Of a stretch of 64,000 nucleotides of DNA, positions 8,771-17,584 are shown piece by piece. This DNA comes from Micromonospora zamorensis (GTDB lineage Bacteria > Actinomycetota > Actinomycetes > Mycobacteriales > Micromonosporaceae). The DNA lies in the NCBI RefSeq assembly GCF_900090275.1, contig NZ_LT607755.1, forward strand, positions 868,001 to 932,000, given 5' to 3'. The translations under genes were made by a program, and so were the position numbers. Numbering within the stretch: position 1 is the stretch's first letter; each line of letters begins with the position of its first letter. The notes under the pieces were generated by a model. It ran no database searches, had not been told where the DNA came from, and saw nothing but the letters and a program-made list of their open reading frames with translations.

Positions 8771-10858
8771 GTGGCCAGTCCCACCTCGCTGCTGAAGCGG
8801 CTCCTCCTCGGTCGACCGTTCCGGTCCGACCGGCTCCAGCACACCCTCCTGCCGAAGCGCATCGCGCTGCCCGTGTTCGCCTCCGACGCGCTGTCCAGCG
8901 TCGCGTACGCGCCCGACGAGATCCTGCTCACCCTCTCCATCGCCGGCGCCTCGGCGTTCCTGTTCTCTCCATGGATCGCGCTGGCAGTGGTCGTGGTGAT
9001 GCTCACCGTGGTGGCCAGCTACCGGCAGAACGTGTACGCCTACCCGTCCGGCGGTGGCGACTACGAGGTGGCCACTGTCAACCTGGGCCCGAAGTTCGGC
9101 GTCGGGGTGGCCAGTGCGCTGCTGGTCGACTACGTGCTCACGGTGGCGGTGTCGGTCTCCTCCGGGGTGGCCAACCTCGGCTCGGTGGTGCCGTTCGTGG
9201 CCACCCACAAGGTCCTGATCGCGGTGATCGCGGTGGTGCTGCTGACCGCTGTCAACCTGCGCGGGCTGCGCGAGTCGGGCACGGCGTTCGCCATCCCCAC
9301 CTACGGTTTCGTGATCGTGATGCTCGGGATGCTGCTCACCGGGCTGTTCCGGGTCTTCGTGCTGGGCGACGACCTCCGTGCACCGAGCGCCGACCTGGTG
9401 ATCCAGGCCGAGCACAGCGTGACCGGGTTCGCGCTCATCTTCCTGCTGCTGCGGACGTTCAGCTCGGGCGCCGCCGCGCTCACCGGCGTGGAGGCGATCT
9501 CCAACGGTGTGCCGGCGTTCAAGGCCCCGAAGAGCCGCAACGCCGCCACCACCCTGCTGCTGCTCGGCACCATCTCGGTGAGCATGCTGGTCGGGATCAT
9601 CTGGCTGGCCCGGCTGACCCACCTGCAGTTTGTCGAGGACCCGGCCCTGCAGATCGTCTCCGGCCCCGAGGGGTACGTGCAGAAGACCGTCACCACCCAG
9701 CTCGGTGAGACGGTCTTCGGGTCCGGGTCGATCCTGCTCTACGTGCTGGCCGGGGTGACCGCCCTGATCCTGTTCCTGGCCGCGAACACCGCGTTCAACG
9801 GGTTCCCGGTGCTCGGCTCGATCCTCGCGCAGGACCGCTACCTGCCCCGCCAGTTCCACACCCGCGGCGACCGGCTGGCGTTCTCCAACGGCATCACCTT
9901 CCTCGCCCTCTTCGCGATCGTGCTGATCGTCGGCTTCCAGGCCGAGGTGACGAAGCTGATCCAGCTCTACATCGTCGGGGTCTTCGTCTCGTTCACCGTC
10001 TCCCAGGCCGGCATGATCCGGCACTGGAACCGGCACCTGCGGACCGAGCGGGACCCGGAGGCGCGCCGCAAGATGTACCGGTCCCGGGCGATCAACACGT
10101 TCGGCATGGGCCTGACCGGCACGGTGCTGGTGATCGTCCTGGTCACGAAGTTCCTGCTCGGCGCCTGGATCGCGATCGCCGCGATGGCGGTGATCTACGT
10201 GCTGATGCTGGCCATCCGCCGGCACTACGACCGGATCGCCGTCGAGCTGACCCCGCCGGACGAGGGCCGGGCCACGCTGCCCGCCCGCAACCACGCGATC
10301 GTGCTGGTCAGCAAACTGCACCAGCCGACACTGCGGGCCATCGCCTACGCCCGGGCCACCCGGCCGGACACGCTGACCGCAGTGACCGTCAACGTGGACG
10401 ACAAGGACACCCGGGACCTGCAGGCCGACTGGGAGCGGCGGGAGATGGCCATCCCGCTCACCGTGATCGACTCGCCGTACCGGGAGATCACCCGCCCGAT
10501 CCTGGACTTCGTCGCCTCCACCCGCCGCAAGTCACCCCGCGACGTGGTCACCGTCTTCATCCCGGAGTACGTGGTCGGCCGCTGGTGGGAGAACCTGCTG
10601 CACAACCAGAGCGCCCTGCGCCTCAAGGGCCGACTGCTCTTCGAACCGGGGGTGATGGTGGTCAGCGTGCCGTGGCAGCTCGCGTCGACAGCGAGCAAGA
10701 ACCTGGACCGGCTGGACGCCACACTGTCCCGGACACCGGCACGGGGGCCGCGCGGCACCGTGCCGCCGCTGGTCTCCGCACCGCCGGTGGTTTCTCCGCC
10801 GCCGCCCGGTGAGGGCGGCCCGGCGGACCGCGCAACGGAAGGAAACGGCCGTGACTGA
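8771..10858 (+). CDS. APC-superfamily permease resembling the potassium importer KimA
   Basis: A polytopic protein of about 695 residues with some 12 transmembrane helices and a cytosolic C-terminal domain of about 200 residues. Motifs recalled from Bacillus KimA (YdaO) recur in order: SDALSSVAYAPDEIL, SYRQNVYAYPSGGGDYEV, LVDYVLTVAVSVSSG, FSSGAAALTGVEAISNG, RGDRLAFSNGI and, in the tail, HNQSALRLKGRLLF. KimA is a proton-coupled K+ importer inhibited by c-di-AMP; that role is transferred by similarity. The start is uncertain: GTG 8771 fits homologues (SPTSLLKRLLLGRPFRSDRL), while GTG 8720 adds 17 residues; neither has a strong ribosome site. It is divergent from two RCK genes. Confidence 0.85.
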   Translation: MASPTSLLKRLLLGRPFRSDRLQHTLLPKRIALPVFASDALSSVAYAPDEILLTLSIAGASAFLFSPWIALAVVVVMLTVVASYRQNVYAYPSGGGDYEVATVNLGPKFGVGVASALLVDYVLTVAVSVSSGVANLGSVVPFVATHKVLIAVIAVVLLTAVNLRGLRESGTAFAIPTYGFVIVMLGMLLTGLFRVFVLGDDLRAPSADLVIQAEHSVTGFALIFLLLRTFSSGAAALTGVEAISNGVPAFKAPKSRNAATTLLLLGTISVSMLVGIIWLARLTHLQFVEDPALQIVSGPEGYVQKTVTTQLGETVFGSGSILLYVLAGVTALILFLAANTAFNGFPVLGSILAQDRYLPRQFHTRGDRLAFSNGITFLALFAIVLIVGFQAEVTKLIQLYIVGVFVSFTVSQAGMIRHWNRHLRTERDPEARRKMYRSRAINTFGMGLTGTVLVIVLVTKFLLGAWIAIAAMAVIYVLMLAIRRHYDRIAVELTPPDEGRATLPARNHAIVLVSKLHQPTLRAIAYARATRPDTLTAVTVNVDDKDTRDLQADWERREMAIPLTVIDSPYREITRPILDFVASTRRKSPRDVVTVFIPEYVVGRWWENLLHNQSALRLKGRLLFEPGVMVVSVPWQLASTASKNLDRLDATLSRTPARGPRGTVPPLVSAPPVVSPPPPGEGGPADRATEGNGRD

Positions 10859-12125
10859 GTCGGGCGGACAGCGAACCGCGACAACCCCGGTGCCACCGGC
10901 ACCCGAGCGTGGGCTGGCCGAGGCGGAACGGGTCGAGCTGACCGTGGACGCGGTCGCCCCCGGCGGGCACTGCGTGGCACGGGTGGACGGGCAGGTCGTC
11001 TTCGTCCGGCACGCGCTGCCCGGTGAACGGGTCATCGCCGAGGTCACCGAGGTGCACCGGGGGTTCGTCCGGGCCGACGCGGTGACGGTGCTGGACCCCT
11101 CACCGGACCGGGTCGAGCCGCCCTGCCCGTACGCCAGGCCGGGCGCGTGTGGCGGCTGCGACCTGCAACACGTCGCCCCGGACGCGCAACTGGCCTGGAA
11201 GACCGCAGTGGTGCGCGAGCAGTTGGTCCGCCTCGGCGGGCTGACCGACGCCGAGCTGGACAAGCTCGGCGTCCGGGTCGAGGCGCTGCCCGGCGGGCTG
11301 CTCGGCTGGCGCTCCCGGGTCCGGTACGCCGTGGACGCCGCGGACCGGGCCGGTCTGCTCAAGCACCGGTCGCACGAGGTGGTGCCGATCGACCGCTGCC
11401 GGATCGCCCACCCGGCCATCCAGCAGCTGCCGGTGCTCACCGAGCGCTGGCCGGCCGCCGAGGGGGTCGAGACGATCGCCAGCACCGGCGGGGACGTGAC
11501 CGTCACGGAGATCCGCGACGGGGTGCCCACCCTGGTGAGCGGGCCGACCGAGGTCCGCGAGGTGGCCGCCGGACGGGACTGGACGCTGCCCGCGTCCGCG
11601 TTCTGGCAGGTGCACCCGGCCGCGGCGGACACCCTCTGCGCGGCGGTGCTGGACCTGCTGGACCCACAGCCGGGCGAGACCGGATGGGACCTCTACGGCG
11701 GCGCTGGGCTGTTCGCCGCGGCCCTCGCCGGACGGGTCGGCGACGCCCGGATCACCCTGGTCGAGTCGAGCCGGGACGGGGTGGACGCGGCCCGGGCCAA
11801 CCTGGCCGACCTGCCCCAGGTCGAGGTGGTCGCCGCCCGGGTGGAGACCGCGCTGACCCGCCGACGGATCACCGGCCCGGTCGACGTGGTGGTGCTCGAC
11901 CCGCCGCGCTCCGGCGCGGGCGCCCAGGTGGTGCGTGACATCGTCGCCGCCGGCCCGCGAGCGGTCGCGTACGTGGCCTGTGACCCGGCGGCCTTCGCCC
12001 GGGACGTCCGCACCTTCACCGAGCTCGGTTGGCGGCTGGCGGCGCTGCGGGGCTTCGACCTGTTCCCGATGACACAGCACGTCGAGCAGGTGGGGCTGCT
12101 GCTCCCGCCGCGGATCGCGCTCTGA
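10851..12125 (+). CDS. TrmA/RlmD-family 23S rRNA or tRNA (uracil-5-)-methyltransferase
   Basis: A 424-residue SAM-dependent RNA uracil-C5 methyltransferase. The GTG at 10851 has GGAAGG (10837-10842) upstream and overlaps the end of the permease by 8 nt, implying translational coupling. An N-terminal TRAM-like domain (residues 25-85) is followed by a cysteine cluster for a 4Fe-4S centre (C92, C100, C103; CPYARPGACGGCDLQH), the SAM site GWDLYGGAGLFAAALA, VVVLDPPRSGAG, and the catalytic cysteine in YVACDPAAFARDV. It matches Rv2689c in place. Which uridine it methylates cannot be decided from sequence. Confidence 0.9.
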   Translation: MTESGGQRTATTPVPPAPERGLAEAERVELTVDAVAPGGHCVARVDGQVVFVRHALPGERVIAEVTEVHRGFVRADAVTVLDPSPDRVEPPCPYARPGACGGCDLQHVAPDAQLAWKTAVVREQLVRLGGLTDAELDKLGVRVEALPGGLLGWRSRVRYAVDAADRAGLLKHRSHEVVPIDRCRIAHPAIQQLPVLTERWPAAEGVETIASTGGDVTVTEIRDGVPTLVSGPTEVREVAAGRDWTLPASAFWQVHPAAADTLCAAVLDLLDPQPGETGWDLYGGAGLFAAALAGRVGDARITLVESSRDGVDAARANLADLPQVEVVAARVETALTRRRITGPVDVVVLDPPRSGAGAQVVRDIVAAGPRAVAYVACDPAAFARDVRTFTELGWRLAALRGFDLFPMTQHVEQVGLLLPPRIAL

Positions 12126-12192
12126 CCAGGGGCTCAGCCGACCCGCACGGCCCGGGCCTCTCGGCCCAGGCTGCGGAGTACCGGGCGGCCGA

Positions 12193-12198
12193 TAGACT
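12193..12198 (+). promoter_or_regulatory. Candidate -10 element for dxs, implying a leaderless mRNA
   Basis: TAGACT lies nine bases before the dxs ATG (12207), so transcription would begin at or within a base or two of the start codon. The sequence between them (CTCTCCGGTC) has no Shine-Dalgarno site, which agrees with a leaderless transcript. No convincing -35 is seen. Confidence 0.45.
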
Positions 12199-12206
12199 CT
12201 CCGGTC

Positions 12207-14153
12207 ATGAGTGTTGAAGAGGACACGGCCAACCACGGCCGGCTGCTGGGGACGGTACGCGGTCCGCAGGACGTCAAGCGGATGTCGGGCGAGGAGCTGG
12301 ACGTCCTCGCCGCCGAGATCCGGGACTTCCTGATCGCCAAGGTCTCCCGCACCGGCGGGCACGTCGGGCCCAACCTCGGTGTGGTCGAGCTGACGCTGGC
12401 CATGCACCGCGTCTTCGACTCGCCCCGGGACCGGCTCCTGTTCGACACCGGCCACCAGGCGTACGTGCACAAGATCCTCACCGGGCGCCAGGCCGGCTTC
12501 GACAAGCTCCGTCAGCGCGGTGGCCTCTCCGGCTACCCCAGCCAGGCGGAGAGCGAGCACGACCTCATCGAGAACTCGCACGCCTCCACCGCGCTCTCCT
12601 ACGCCGACGGCCTCGCCAAGGCGTACGCGCTGCGTGGTGAGGCCCGCAGCGTCGTGGCCGTGGTCGGCGACGGCGCGCTCACCGGTGGCATGTGCTGGGA
12701 GGCGCTGAACAACATCGCCACCGCCGGCAACTCCCTCGTGATCGTGGTCAACGACAACGGCCGGTCCTACTCGCCGACCATCGGCGGGCTGGCCGACCAC
12801 CTCTCCTCGCTGCGGCTCAACCCCGGCTACGAGAAGGTCCTCGACACCGTCAAGGACGCCCTCGGCTCCACGCCGCTGGTCGGCAAGCCGATGTACGAGG
12901 TGCTGCACGCAGTCAAGAAGGGCATCAAGGACGCGGTTGCCCCGCAGGCCATGTTCGAGGACCTGGGCATCAAGTACGTGGGCCCGGTGGACGGGCACGA
13001 CGTGGCGGCCGTCGAGGCGGCGCTGCGCGCGGCGAAGAACTTCGGCGGCCCGGTGATCGTGCACGCGGTCACCCGCAAGGGCTACGGCTACCGCCCGGCC
13101 GAGGAGGACGAGGCGGACTGCCTGCACGGCCCGAGCAGCGCCTTCGACGTCGAGACCGGCGCGCTGCTGGCCGCCCCGTCGGTGAAGTGGACGCACGTCT
13201 TCGCCGACGAGCTGCTGGCCGTCGCCGACGAGCGGCCGGACGTGGTGGGCATCACCGCCGCGATGGCCGAGCCGACCGGCATCGCCAAGCTGGCCCGCAA
13301 GTACCCCGAGCGGGTGTACGACGTGGGCATCGCCGAGCAGCACGCCGCCACCTCGGCGGCCGGGTTGGCGCTCGGCGGTCTGCACCCGGTGGTCGCGGTC
13401 TACGCCACCTTCCTCAACCGCGCCTTCGACCAGGTCCTGCTGGACGTGGCGATGCACAAACTGCCGGTGACCTTCGTGCTGGACCGGGCGGGCATCACCG
13501 GCCCGGACGGCCCCAGCCACTACGGCATCTGGGACATGTCGGTCTTCGGGGTGGTGCCCGGGCTGCGGATCGCCGCTCCCCGAGACGCCGCCACGTTGCG
13601 GGAGGAGCTGCGCGAGGCGGTGGCCGTCGACGACGGCCCCACCGTGGTGCGCTTCCCGACCGGCGCGGTCGCCGCGGACCTGCCGGCGCTGCGCCGGGTG
13701 GGCCCGGTCGACGTGTTGGCCGAGTCGGCGCGTACCGACGTGCTGCTGGTCGCTGTCGGCTCGTTCGGCCAGCTGGGCATGGAGGTGGCCGCCCGGGTCG
13801 CCGAGCAGGGCTACGGCGTCACCGTCGTCGACCCCCGCTGGGTGCGTCCGGTCCCGGCGGAGCTGGTCGACCTGGCCGCCCGCCACCGGCTCGTGGTCAG
13901 CGTCGAGGACGGGGTCCGGGTCGGCGGGGTGGGCGACGCGCTCGCCCAGGCCATGCGCGACGCCGACGTCCGGGTGCCGCTCAAGGACCTGGGCGTACCG
14001 GCCGAGTGGCACCCGCACGGCACCCGCGCGCAGATCCTCGCGGACCTGGGCCTGACCGCCCAGGACGTGGCGCGCAACGTGACCGGCTGGATCTCCGGCC
14101 TGGACGCCACCCCGGACCGCCTCACCCCCAGCGACGCGGCCGCGCAGAACTGA
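12207..14153 (+). CDS. dxs: 1-deoxy-D-xylulose-5-phosphate synthase
   Basis: Condenses pyruvate and glyceraldehyde 3-phosphate to DXP, the first step of the MEP isoprenoid pathway, using thiamine diphosphate and Mg2+. The 648-residue length is typical. Seen motifs: [16 protein letters not shown] near the N-terminus, [15 protein letters not shown], the ThDP/Mg2+ site [16 protein letters not shown] ending at [18 protein letters not shown] in the pyrimidine-binding domain, and a transketolase C-terminal domain. The ATG at 12207 has no ribosome site and is probably leaderless. A strong hairpin ends the unit. It sits 81 bases after the methyltransferase gene. Confidence 0.97.
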   Translation: MSVEEDTANHGRLLGTVRGPQDVKRMSGEELDVLAAEIRDFLIAKVSRTGGHVGPNLGVVELTLAMHRVFDSPRDRLLFDTGHQAYVHKILTGRQAGFDKLRQRGGLSGYPSQAESEHDLIENSHASTALSYADGLAKAYALRGEARSVVAVVGDGALTGGMCWEALNNIATAGNSLVIVVNDNGRSYSPTIGGLADHLSSLRLNPGYEKVLDTVKDALGSTPLVGKPMYEVLHAVKKGIKDAVAPQAMFEDLGIKYVGPVDGHDVAAVEAALRAAKNFGGPVIVHAVTRKGYGYRPAEEDEADCLHGPSSAFDVETGALLAAPSVKWTHVFADELLAVADERPDVVGITAAMAEPTGIAKLARKYPERVYDVGIAEQHAATSAAGLALGGLHPVVAVYATFLNRAFDQVLLDVAMHKLPVTFVLDRAGITGPDGPSHYGIWDMSVFGVVPGLRIAAPRDAATLREELREAVAVDDGPTVVRFPTGAVAADLPALRRVGPVDVLAESARTDVLLVAVGSFGQLGMEVAARVAEQGYGVTVVDPRWVRPVPAELVDLAARHRLVVSVEDGVRVGGVGDALAQAMRDADVRVPLKDLGVPAEWHPHGTRAQILADLGLTAQDVARNVTGWISGLDATPDRLTPSDAAAQN

Positions 14154-14156
14154 CGA

Positions 14157-14204
14157 AACGACGACGGCGGGCGCCCCCTCCCGGGGACGCCCGCCGTCGT
14201 CGTT
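14157..14204. terminator. Strong bidirectional terminator after dxs
   Basis: A perfect 17-bp stem (14157-14173 with 14188-14204; AACGACGACGGCGGGCG and its complement) with a 14-nt loop, starting four bases after the dxs stop. It opens with AA and closes with TT, and lies between dxs and the convergent lipoprotein gene, so it can serve both strands. Confidence 0.85.
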
Positions 14205-14216
14205 CGCACGAGCGGG

Positions 14217-15413
14217 TCAGTTGGTTGGCTTCACCGAGCGGTAGTGGGTCTTGTCGGTGTTGGCGAGGCTGTAGGTCTGGGAACGGGACGGGCCGGGGAT
14301 GACCGCCAGGCCGGGGCGTTCGACCAGCAGGGGAGTGCCCGGCGGAACGGACAGGGAGCTGTCCCGGGTGGCTCGCCAGCTCAGCACCACGAGCGGCTGG
14401 CCGGGCACCGGCAACTGGTACGCCTGCAACGGGGTGGCCCGGTCGGCGGGTGAGACGACGGGCGCGCTCCCGTCGGCCGGTCGGTAGACCACAGCGGTCA
14501 TCGCGCCGGCGTCGGTGTCCCAGCTGAGCTGCTGCAACTCGGCCGCCTCACCACCGCCGAGAGCGACCTCGCCGAGCGAGCGGACGGTGAGTTTCGCCAT
14601 CGGCCAGGACGTCGGCACCGAGCGCGGCGCGTCCCGGTCGCCGATCCGGCGGGGGATGCTGCCGAAGGGGCCCCGGTCACCGCCCAGCACGCAGGTGTCC
14701 AGCCCGGTGAGCGCCCTCCGGCCGGTGCCGGACTCGTCGCGGACCAGCGGATAGCGTGGGTCGACGGTGCCGGTGCCCAGGTCGAGCAGCCGGTCCGCGG
14801 CCCGCCCGCGGGGCAGCGACTCGGTGGTCCGCAGGGTCGCTGTCACTCCGACCGCGGTGCAGGACGGCACGTCGACCGGCGCGCTGAGGCCGTCCGTGAC
14901 GGGCAACGTCCGATCCTGTGGCCCGACCAGCGTCTGCACCCGCGCCGAGACCAGGTAGCGGCGGCCGGCGGCGGTCTGCACCGGCAGAACGTCGGAGTAG
15001 ACGAGGTAGCCCGGGTCGGTGTACTCGGTGGCGCGGGTCACCGCGTACCGGTCGCCGTCACGGGTGAGTTGCAGCAGCCAGGAGGCGCTCTCGCCGGGCA
15101 CGTCGGCGGCCACGAGTGCCACCGGCGCGCCGTCGACCCGGCCGGAGAAGAGGATGCCGGACGAGGGCAGGTGCGCGCGGTCATCGGCCGGTGACCGCCA
15201 GTCGCGGACCGTCCTGGTGACCGCTGCCGTCGCCGTGGCGTCCCCCGAGAGGTCGCCCCGGGGCGGCCACACGACCAACGCGCCGTCCAGGCTGTCGTAG
15301 CCGACCCGCAGATCCTGCGGCTTCCTCTCGGCCACCGGACCGCAGGCCGTGGCGGCCAGCAGCGCGGTGAGCAGGACGGGAAGCGCCCTGCCGTGCCGAC
15401 GGCCTGGAGTCAC
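14217..15413 (-). CDS. Putative secreted lipoprotein of unknown function
   Basis: A 398-residue protein with a lipoprotein-type signal: basic start, hydrophobic ALPVLLTALLAATAC with the lipid-modified Cys at residue 24, then CGPVAERKPQ. The mature part is rich in beta strands with repeated hydrophobic/aromatic patterns (WLLQLTRDGDRYAVTRA, AVVYRPADGSAPVV) but no domain I recognise. The start is GTG at 15413 with GGGGGCGGA just upstream, and TACTAT (complement of 15458-15463) is a reasonable -10 site. It is divergent from the first GT-C-like gene, so it may belong with that membrane locus. Confidence 0.7.
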   Translation of the reverse strand: MTPGRRHGRALPVLLTALLAATACGPVAERKPQDLRVGYDSLDGALVVWPPRGDLSGDATATAAVTRTVRDWRSPADDRAHLPSSGILFSGRVDGAPVALVAADVPGESASWLLQLTRDGDRYAVTRATEYTDPGYLVYSDVLPVQTAAGRRYLVSARVQTLVGPQDRTLPVTDGLSAPVDVPSCTAVGVTATLRTTESLPRGRAADRLLDLGTGTVDPRYPLVRDESGTGRRALTGLDTCVLGGDRGPFGSIPRRIGDRDAPRSVPTSWPMAKLTVRSLGEVALGGGEAAELQQLSWDTDAGAMTAVVYRPADGSAPVVSPADRATPLQAYQLPVPGQPLVVLSWRATRDSSLSVPPGTPLLVERPGLAVIPGPSRSQTYSLANTDKTHYRSVKPTN

Positions 15414-15530
15414 CTGGTCCGCCCCCGATCGCCTCGCCGTCGCTGTCGGAAAGCGCCATAGTACGAGATGTCCGGTGCGGGACCCCAGGTGGTCGCCGTC
15501 AGACCCACCACAATGGACGTCACCGGGGCT

Positions 15531-15559
15531 TTAGTGCGTTTTCGTTGCTCCGGTAGACT
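15531..15559 (+). promoter_or_regulatory. Candidate promoter for the first GT-C-like gene, implying a leaderless mRNA
   Basis: TTAGTG (15531-15536), a 17-base spacer and TAGACT (15554-15559) precede the GTG at 15569 by nine bases. The -10 hexamer is identical to the one before dxs. No Shine-Dalgarno sequence lies between -10 and the start codon, so translation probably begins at the transcript's 5' end. Confidence 0.5.
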
Positions 15560-15568
15560 CCGCCGACT

Positions 15569-17584
15569 GTGACGCCTGCCGAGTCCCGCGCCCTGCCCGC
15601 GCCGCACCCGGAGGCCGCAACCGGCCCCGACGAGATGGTGAGCTACCGCACACCGGGCGGCCTCTTCGCCGCCACCGCCCCCGCCGAAGCACCGGCTGAG
15701 CCCGAAGCACCGACGGACCCGGACGCGCCGTCCGAGCCCGCAACGCCGTCCGAGCCCGCAGCGCCGTCCGAGCCCGCAACGCCGGCGGAGGACGTGGCGG
15801 TGGCCGACGGCGCGGAGGTCGTACCGACGCGGGCGCGGTGGCGTCGCTGGACCCGGCGACGGCAACACCTCGCGGTGGGTGGCCTGTTCCTGCTCGCCGC
15901 GCTCTGGGTGACCAGCCGGATCTGGCTGGACCCGTCCGGTCGGGTGGCCTCGCTCTACACCGGTGACCCGGCCCAGGTGCAGTTCTTCCTCGCCCACTCG
16001 GTACGCGTGGTGCTGCACGGCGAGTACCCGTTCTACACCGAGCAGTTCAACTACCCCGACGGCGTCAACCTGATGGCCAACACGGCCGTGCTGGCGCTGG
16101 GCATCCCGATGGTCCCGGTGACGCTGCTCTTCGGGCCGGCGGTCTCCTTCGTGGTGCTGGTGACACTGGGCCTCGCAGGCACCGCCATGGCCTGGTACCT
16201 CATGCTCTCCCGCCACCTGGTGCGTACGCCGCTGGCGGCGGCGGTGGGCGGCTGGTTCTGCGGCTTCTCGCCCGCGATGCTGTCGCACGCCAGTTGGCAC
16301 CCGAACATCATCAGCCAGTTCCTGCTGCCGTTCATCGTCTGGCGGGTGCTGGTGCTCACCCGGTCCCGTCGGCCGGTCCGGGACGGGGCGCTGCTCGCCC
16401 TGCTGGTCACCGCGCAGGCGTTCATCAACGAGGAGATCCTGCTCTTCACTGCGCTGGCCTGCGGGGTGTTCCTGCTGGCCGTGCTCGCGCAGGAACCCGC
16501 CCGCTGGTCGGCGGCCTGGCGACCGCTCGGAATCGGCGTGGTGACCTGCACGCTGCTGGCCGGGGCGCTGCTGGCGTACCCCCTGTACGTGCAGTTCGCC
16601 GGGCCGATGGCCTACCACGGGCTCAGCGACGCGGTGAAGGACTACGGCAACGACATCGCCGCCTTCTTCGCCCCCGGCTCGCCCACCCTCGGCGGCAACC
16701 AGCGAGCCAACATCAACCTGGCGCCGAACTACTCGGAGGAGAACGCGTTCTTCGGCTGGAGCCTGTCCATGCTCGCCATCGGCATCGTGGTCTGGCTGCG
16801 CCGGGAGCTGATCGTCCGGGCGCTCGCGGTGACCGGCCTGTTCTTCGCCGTCCTGTCGCTCGGTGAGCGGGTCTCCTGGTGGGACCGTGAGCTGGTCAGC
16901 GGGCCGTGGCAGTTGCTGGTCCACCTGCCGTTGCTGGACGCGGTGGTGCCGACCCGGTTCGGTCTGATCACCAGTGTGGTGATCGGTCTGCTGCTCGCGC
17001 TCGCCGTCGAGCGGGCCTGGGCGTTGCGACCGGCCGACCGACGCACCGTGCGGACGCTCACCGCGGCGGGCCTGGCGTTCGCGCTGCTGCCGATCGCTCC
17101 GATGCCGCTGCGGATGGTCTCCCGACCGCCGGTGCCGGACTTCATCACGGCCGACCGCTGGCGGGCGTACGTCGGGCCGGACCAGACGCTGGTGCCGATC
17201 CCGGTGCCCAGTATGGGTAACACGCACGGCATGCGCTGGGCGGCGACCACCAACCTCGACTTCAAGATCCCCGGCGGTTACTTTCTCGCCCCGCGCAACG
17301 GCAACACCGGTGACGCGGGTCGGTTCGGTGGCCGACCCAGCGGGGTGGGTCAGATGCTGGAGGAGGTGGCGACCACCGGGCGGATGCCGAAGCTCGACGA
17401 CCGGCAACGCCGCCGCTTCGCCGACGAGCTGCGTCACTGGCGGGCCGCGATCCTGGTGCTGCCGCTCCGTCAGCAGAACGCCGAGCCGTTGCGGCGTACC
17501 GTCGAGGACCTGGTCGGCCCCGGCCGCCAGGAGCTGGACGTCTGGGTGTGGGACGTCCGGGCGCTGACCGACCGTTCGGTCTGA
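15569..17584 (+). CDS. GT-C-like polytopic membrane protein, paralogue 1
   Basis: A 671-residue protein. A disordered N-terminus carries an 18-bp tandem repeat encoding Pro-Ser-Glu-Pro-Ala units, then about 10-12 transmembrane helices and a C-terminal extracytoplasmic segment. After the first helix there is a loop with LYTGDPAQVQFFLAHSVR, placed like the catalytic Asp loop of GT-C glycosyltransferases, then NYPDGVNLMANTAVLALG. The C-terminus has PGGYFLAP, LRHWRAAILVLPL and VWVWDVRALTD. The same landmarks recur in the next two genes. A lipid-linked sugar transferase or a related transfer role is an inference. The neighbouring gene overlaps its stop by one base. Confidence 0.72.
   Translation: MTPAESRALPAPHPEAATGPDEMVSYRTPGGLFAATAPAEAPAEPEAPTDPDAPSEPATPSEPAAPSEPATPAEDVAVADGAEVVPTRARWRRWTRRRQHLAVGGLFLLAALWVTSRIWLDPSGRVASLYTGDPAQVQFFLAHSVRVVLHGEYPFYTEQFNYPDGVNLMANTAVLALGIPMVPVTLLFGPAVSFVVLVTLGLAGTAMAWYLMLSRHLVRTPLAAAVGGWFCGFSPAMLSHASWHPNIISQFLLPFIVWRVLVLTRSRRPVRDGALLALLVTAQAFINEEILLFTALACGVFLLAVLAQEPARWSAAWRPLGIGVVTCTLLAGALLAYPLYVQFAGPMAYHGLSDAVKDYGNDIAAFFAPGSPTLGGNQRANINLAPNYSEENAFFGWSLSMLAIGIVVWLRRELIVRALAVTGLFFAVLSLGERVSWWDRELVSGPWQLLVHLPLLDAVVPTRFGLITSVVIGLLLALAVERAWALRPADRRTVRTLTAAGLAFALLPIAPMPLRMVSRPPVPDFITADRWRAYVGPDQTLVPIPVPSMGNTHGMRWAATTNLDFKIPGGYFLAPRNGNTGDAGRFGGRPSGVGQMLEEVATTGRMPKLDDRQRRRFADELRHWRAAILVLPLRQQNAEPLRRTVEDLVGPGRQELDVWVWDVRALTDRSV
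15727..15780 (+). repeat. Three tandem 18-bp repeats within the first GT-C-like gene
   Basis: The unit GCCGTCCGAGCCCGCAAC occurs three times in a row (the middle copy with one A-to-G change). It encodes Pro-Ser-Glu-Pro-Ala-Thr/Ala units in the disordered N-terminus and keeps the reading frame, so copy number could vary without breaking the gene. Confidence 0.85.

Noticed and set aside
11100..14018. A 972-codon open frame on the minus strand antisense to the methyltransferase and dxs genes
   Set aside because: It is a by-product of very high GC. Its translation is Arg/His/Gly-rich low complexity, while both sense-strand genes carry complete family motifs.
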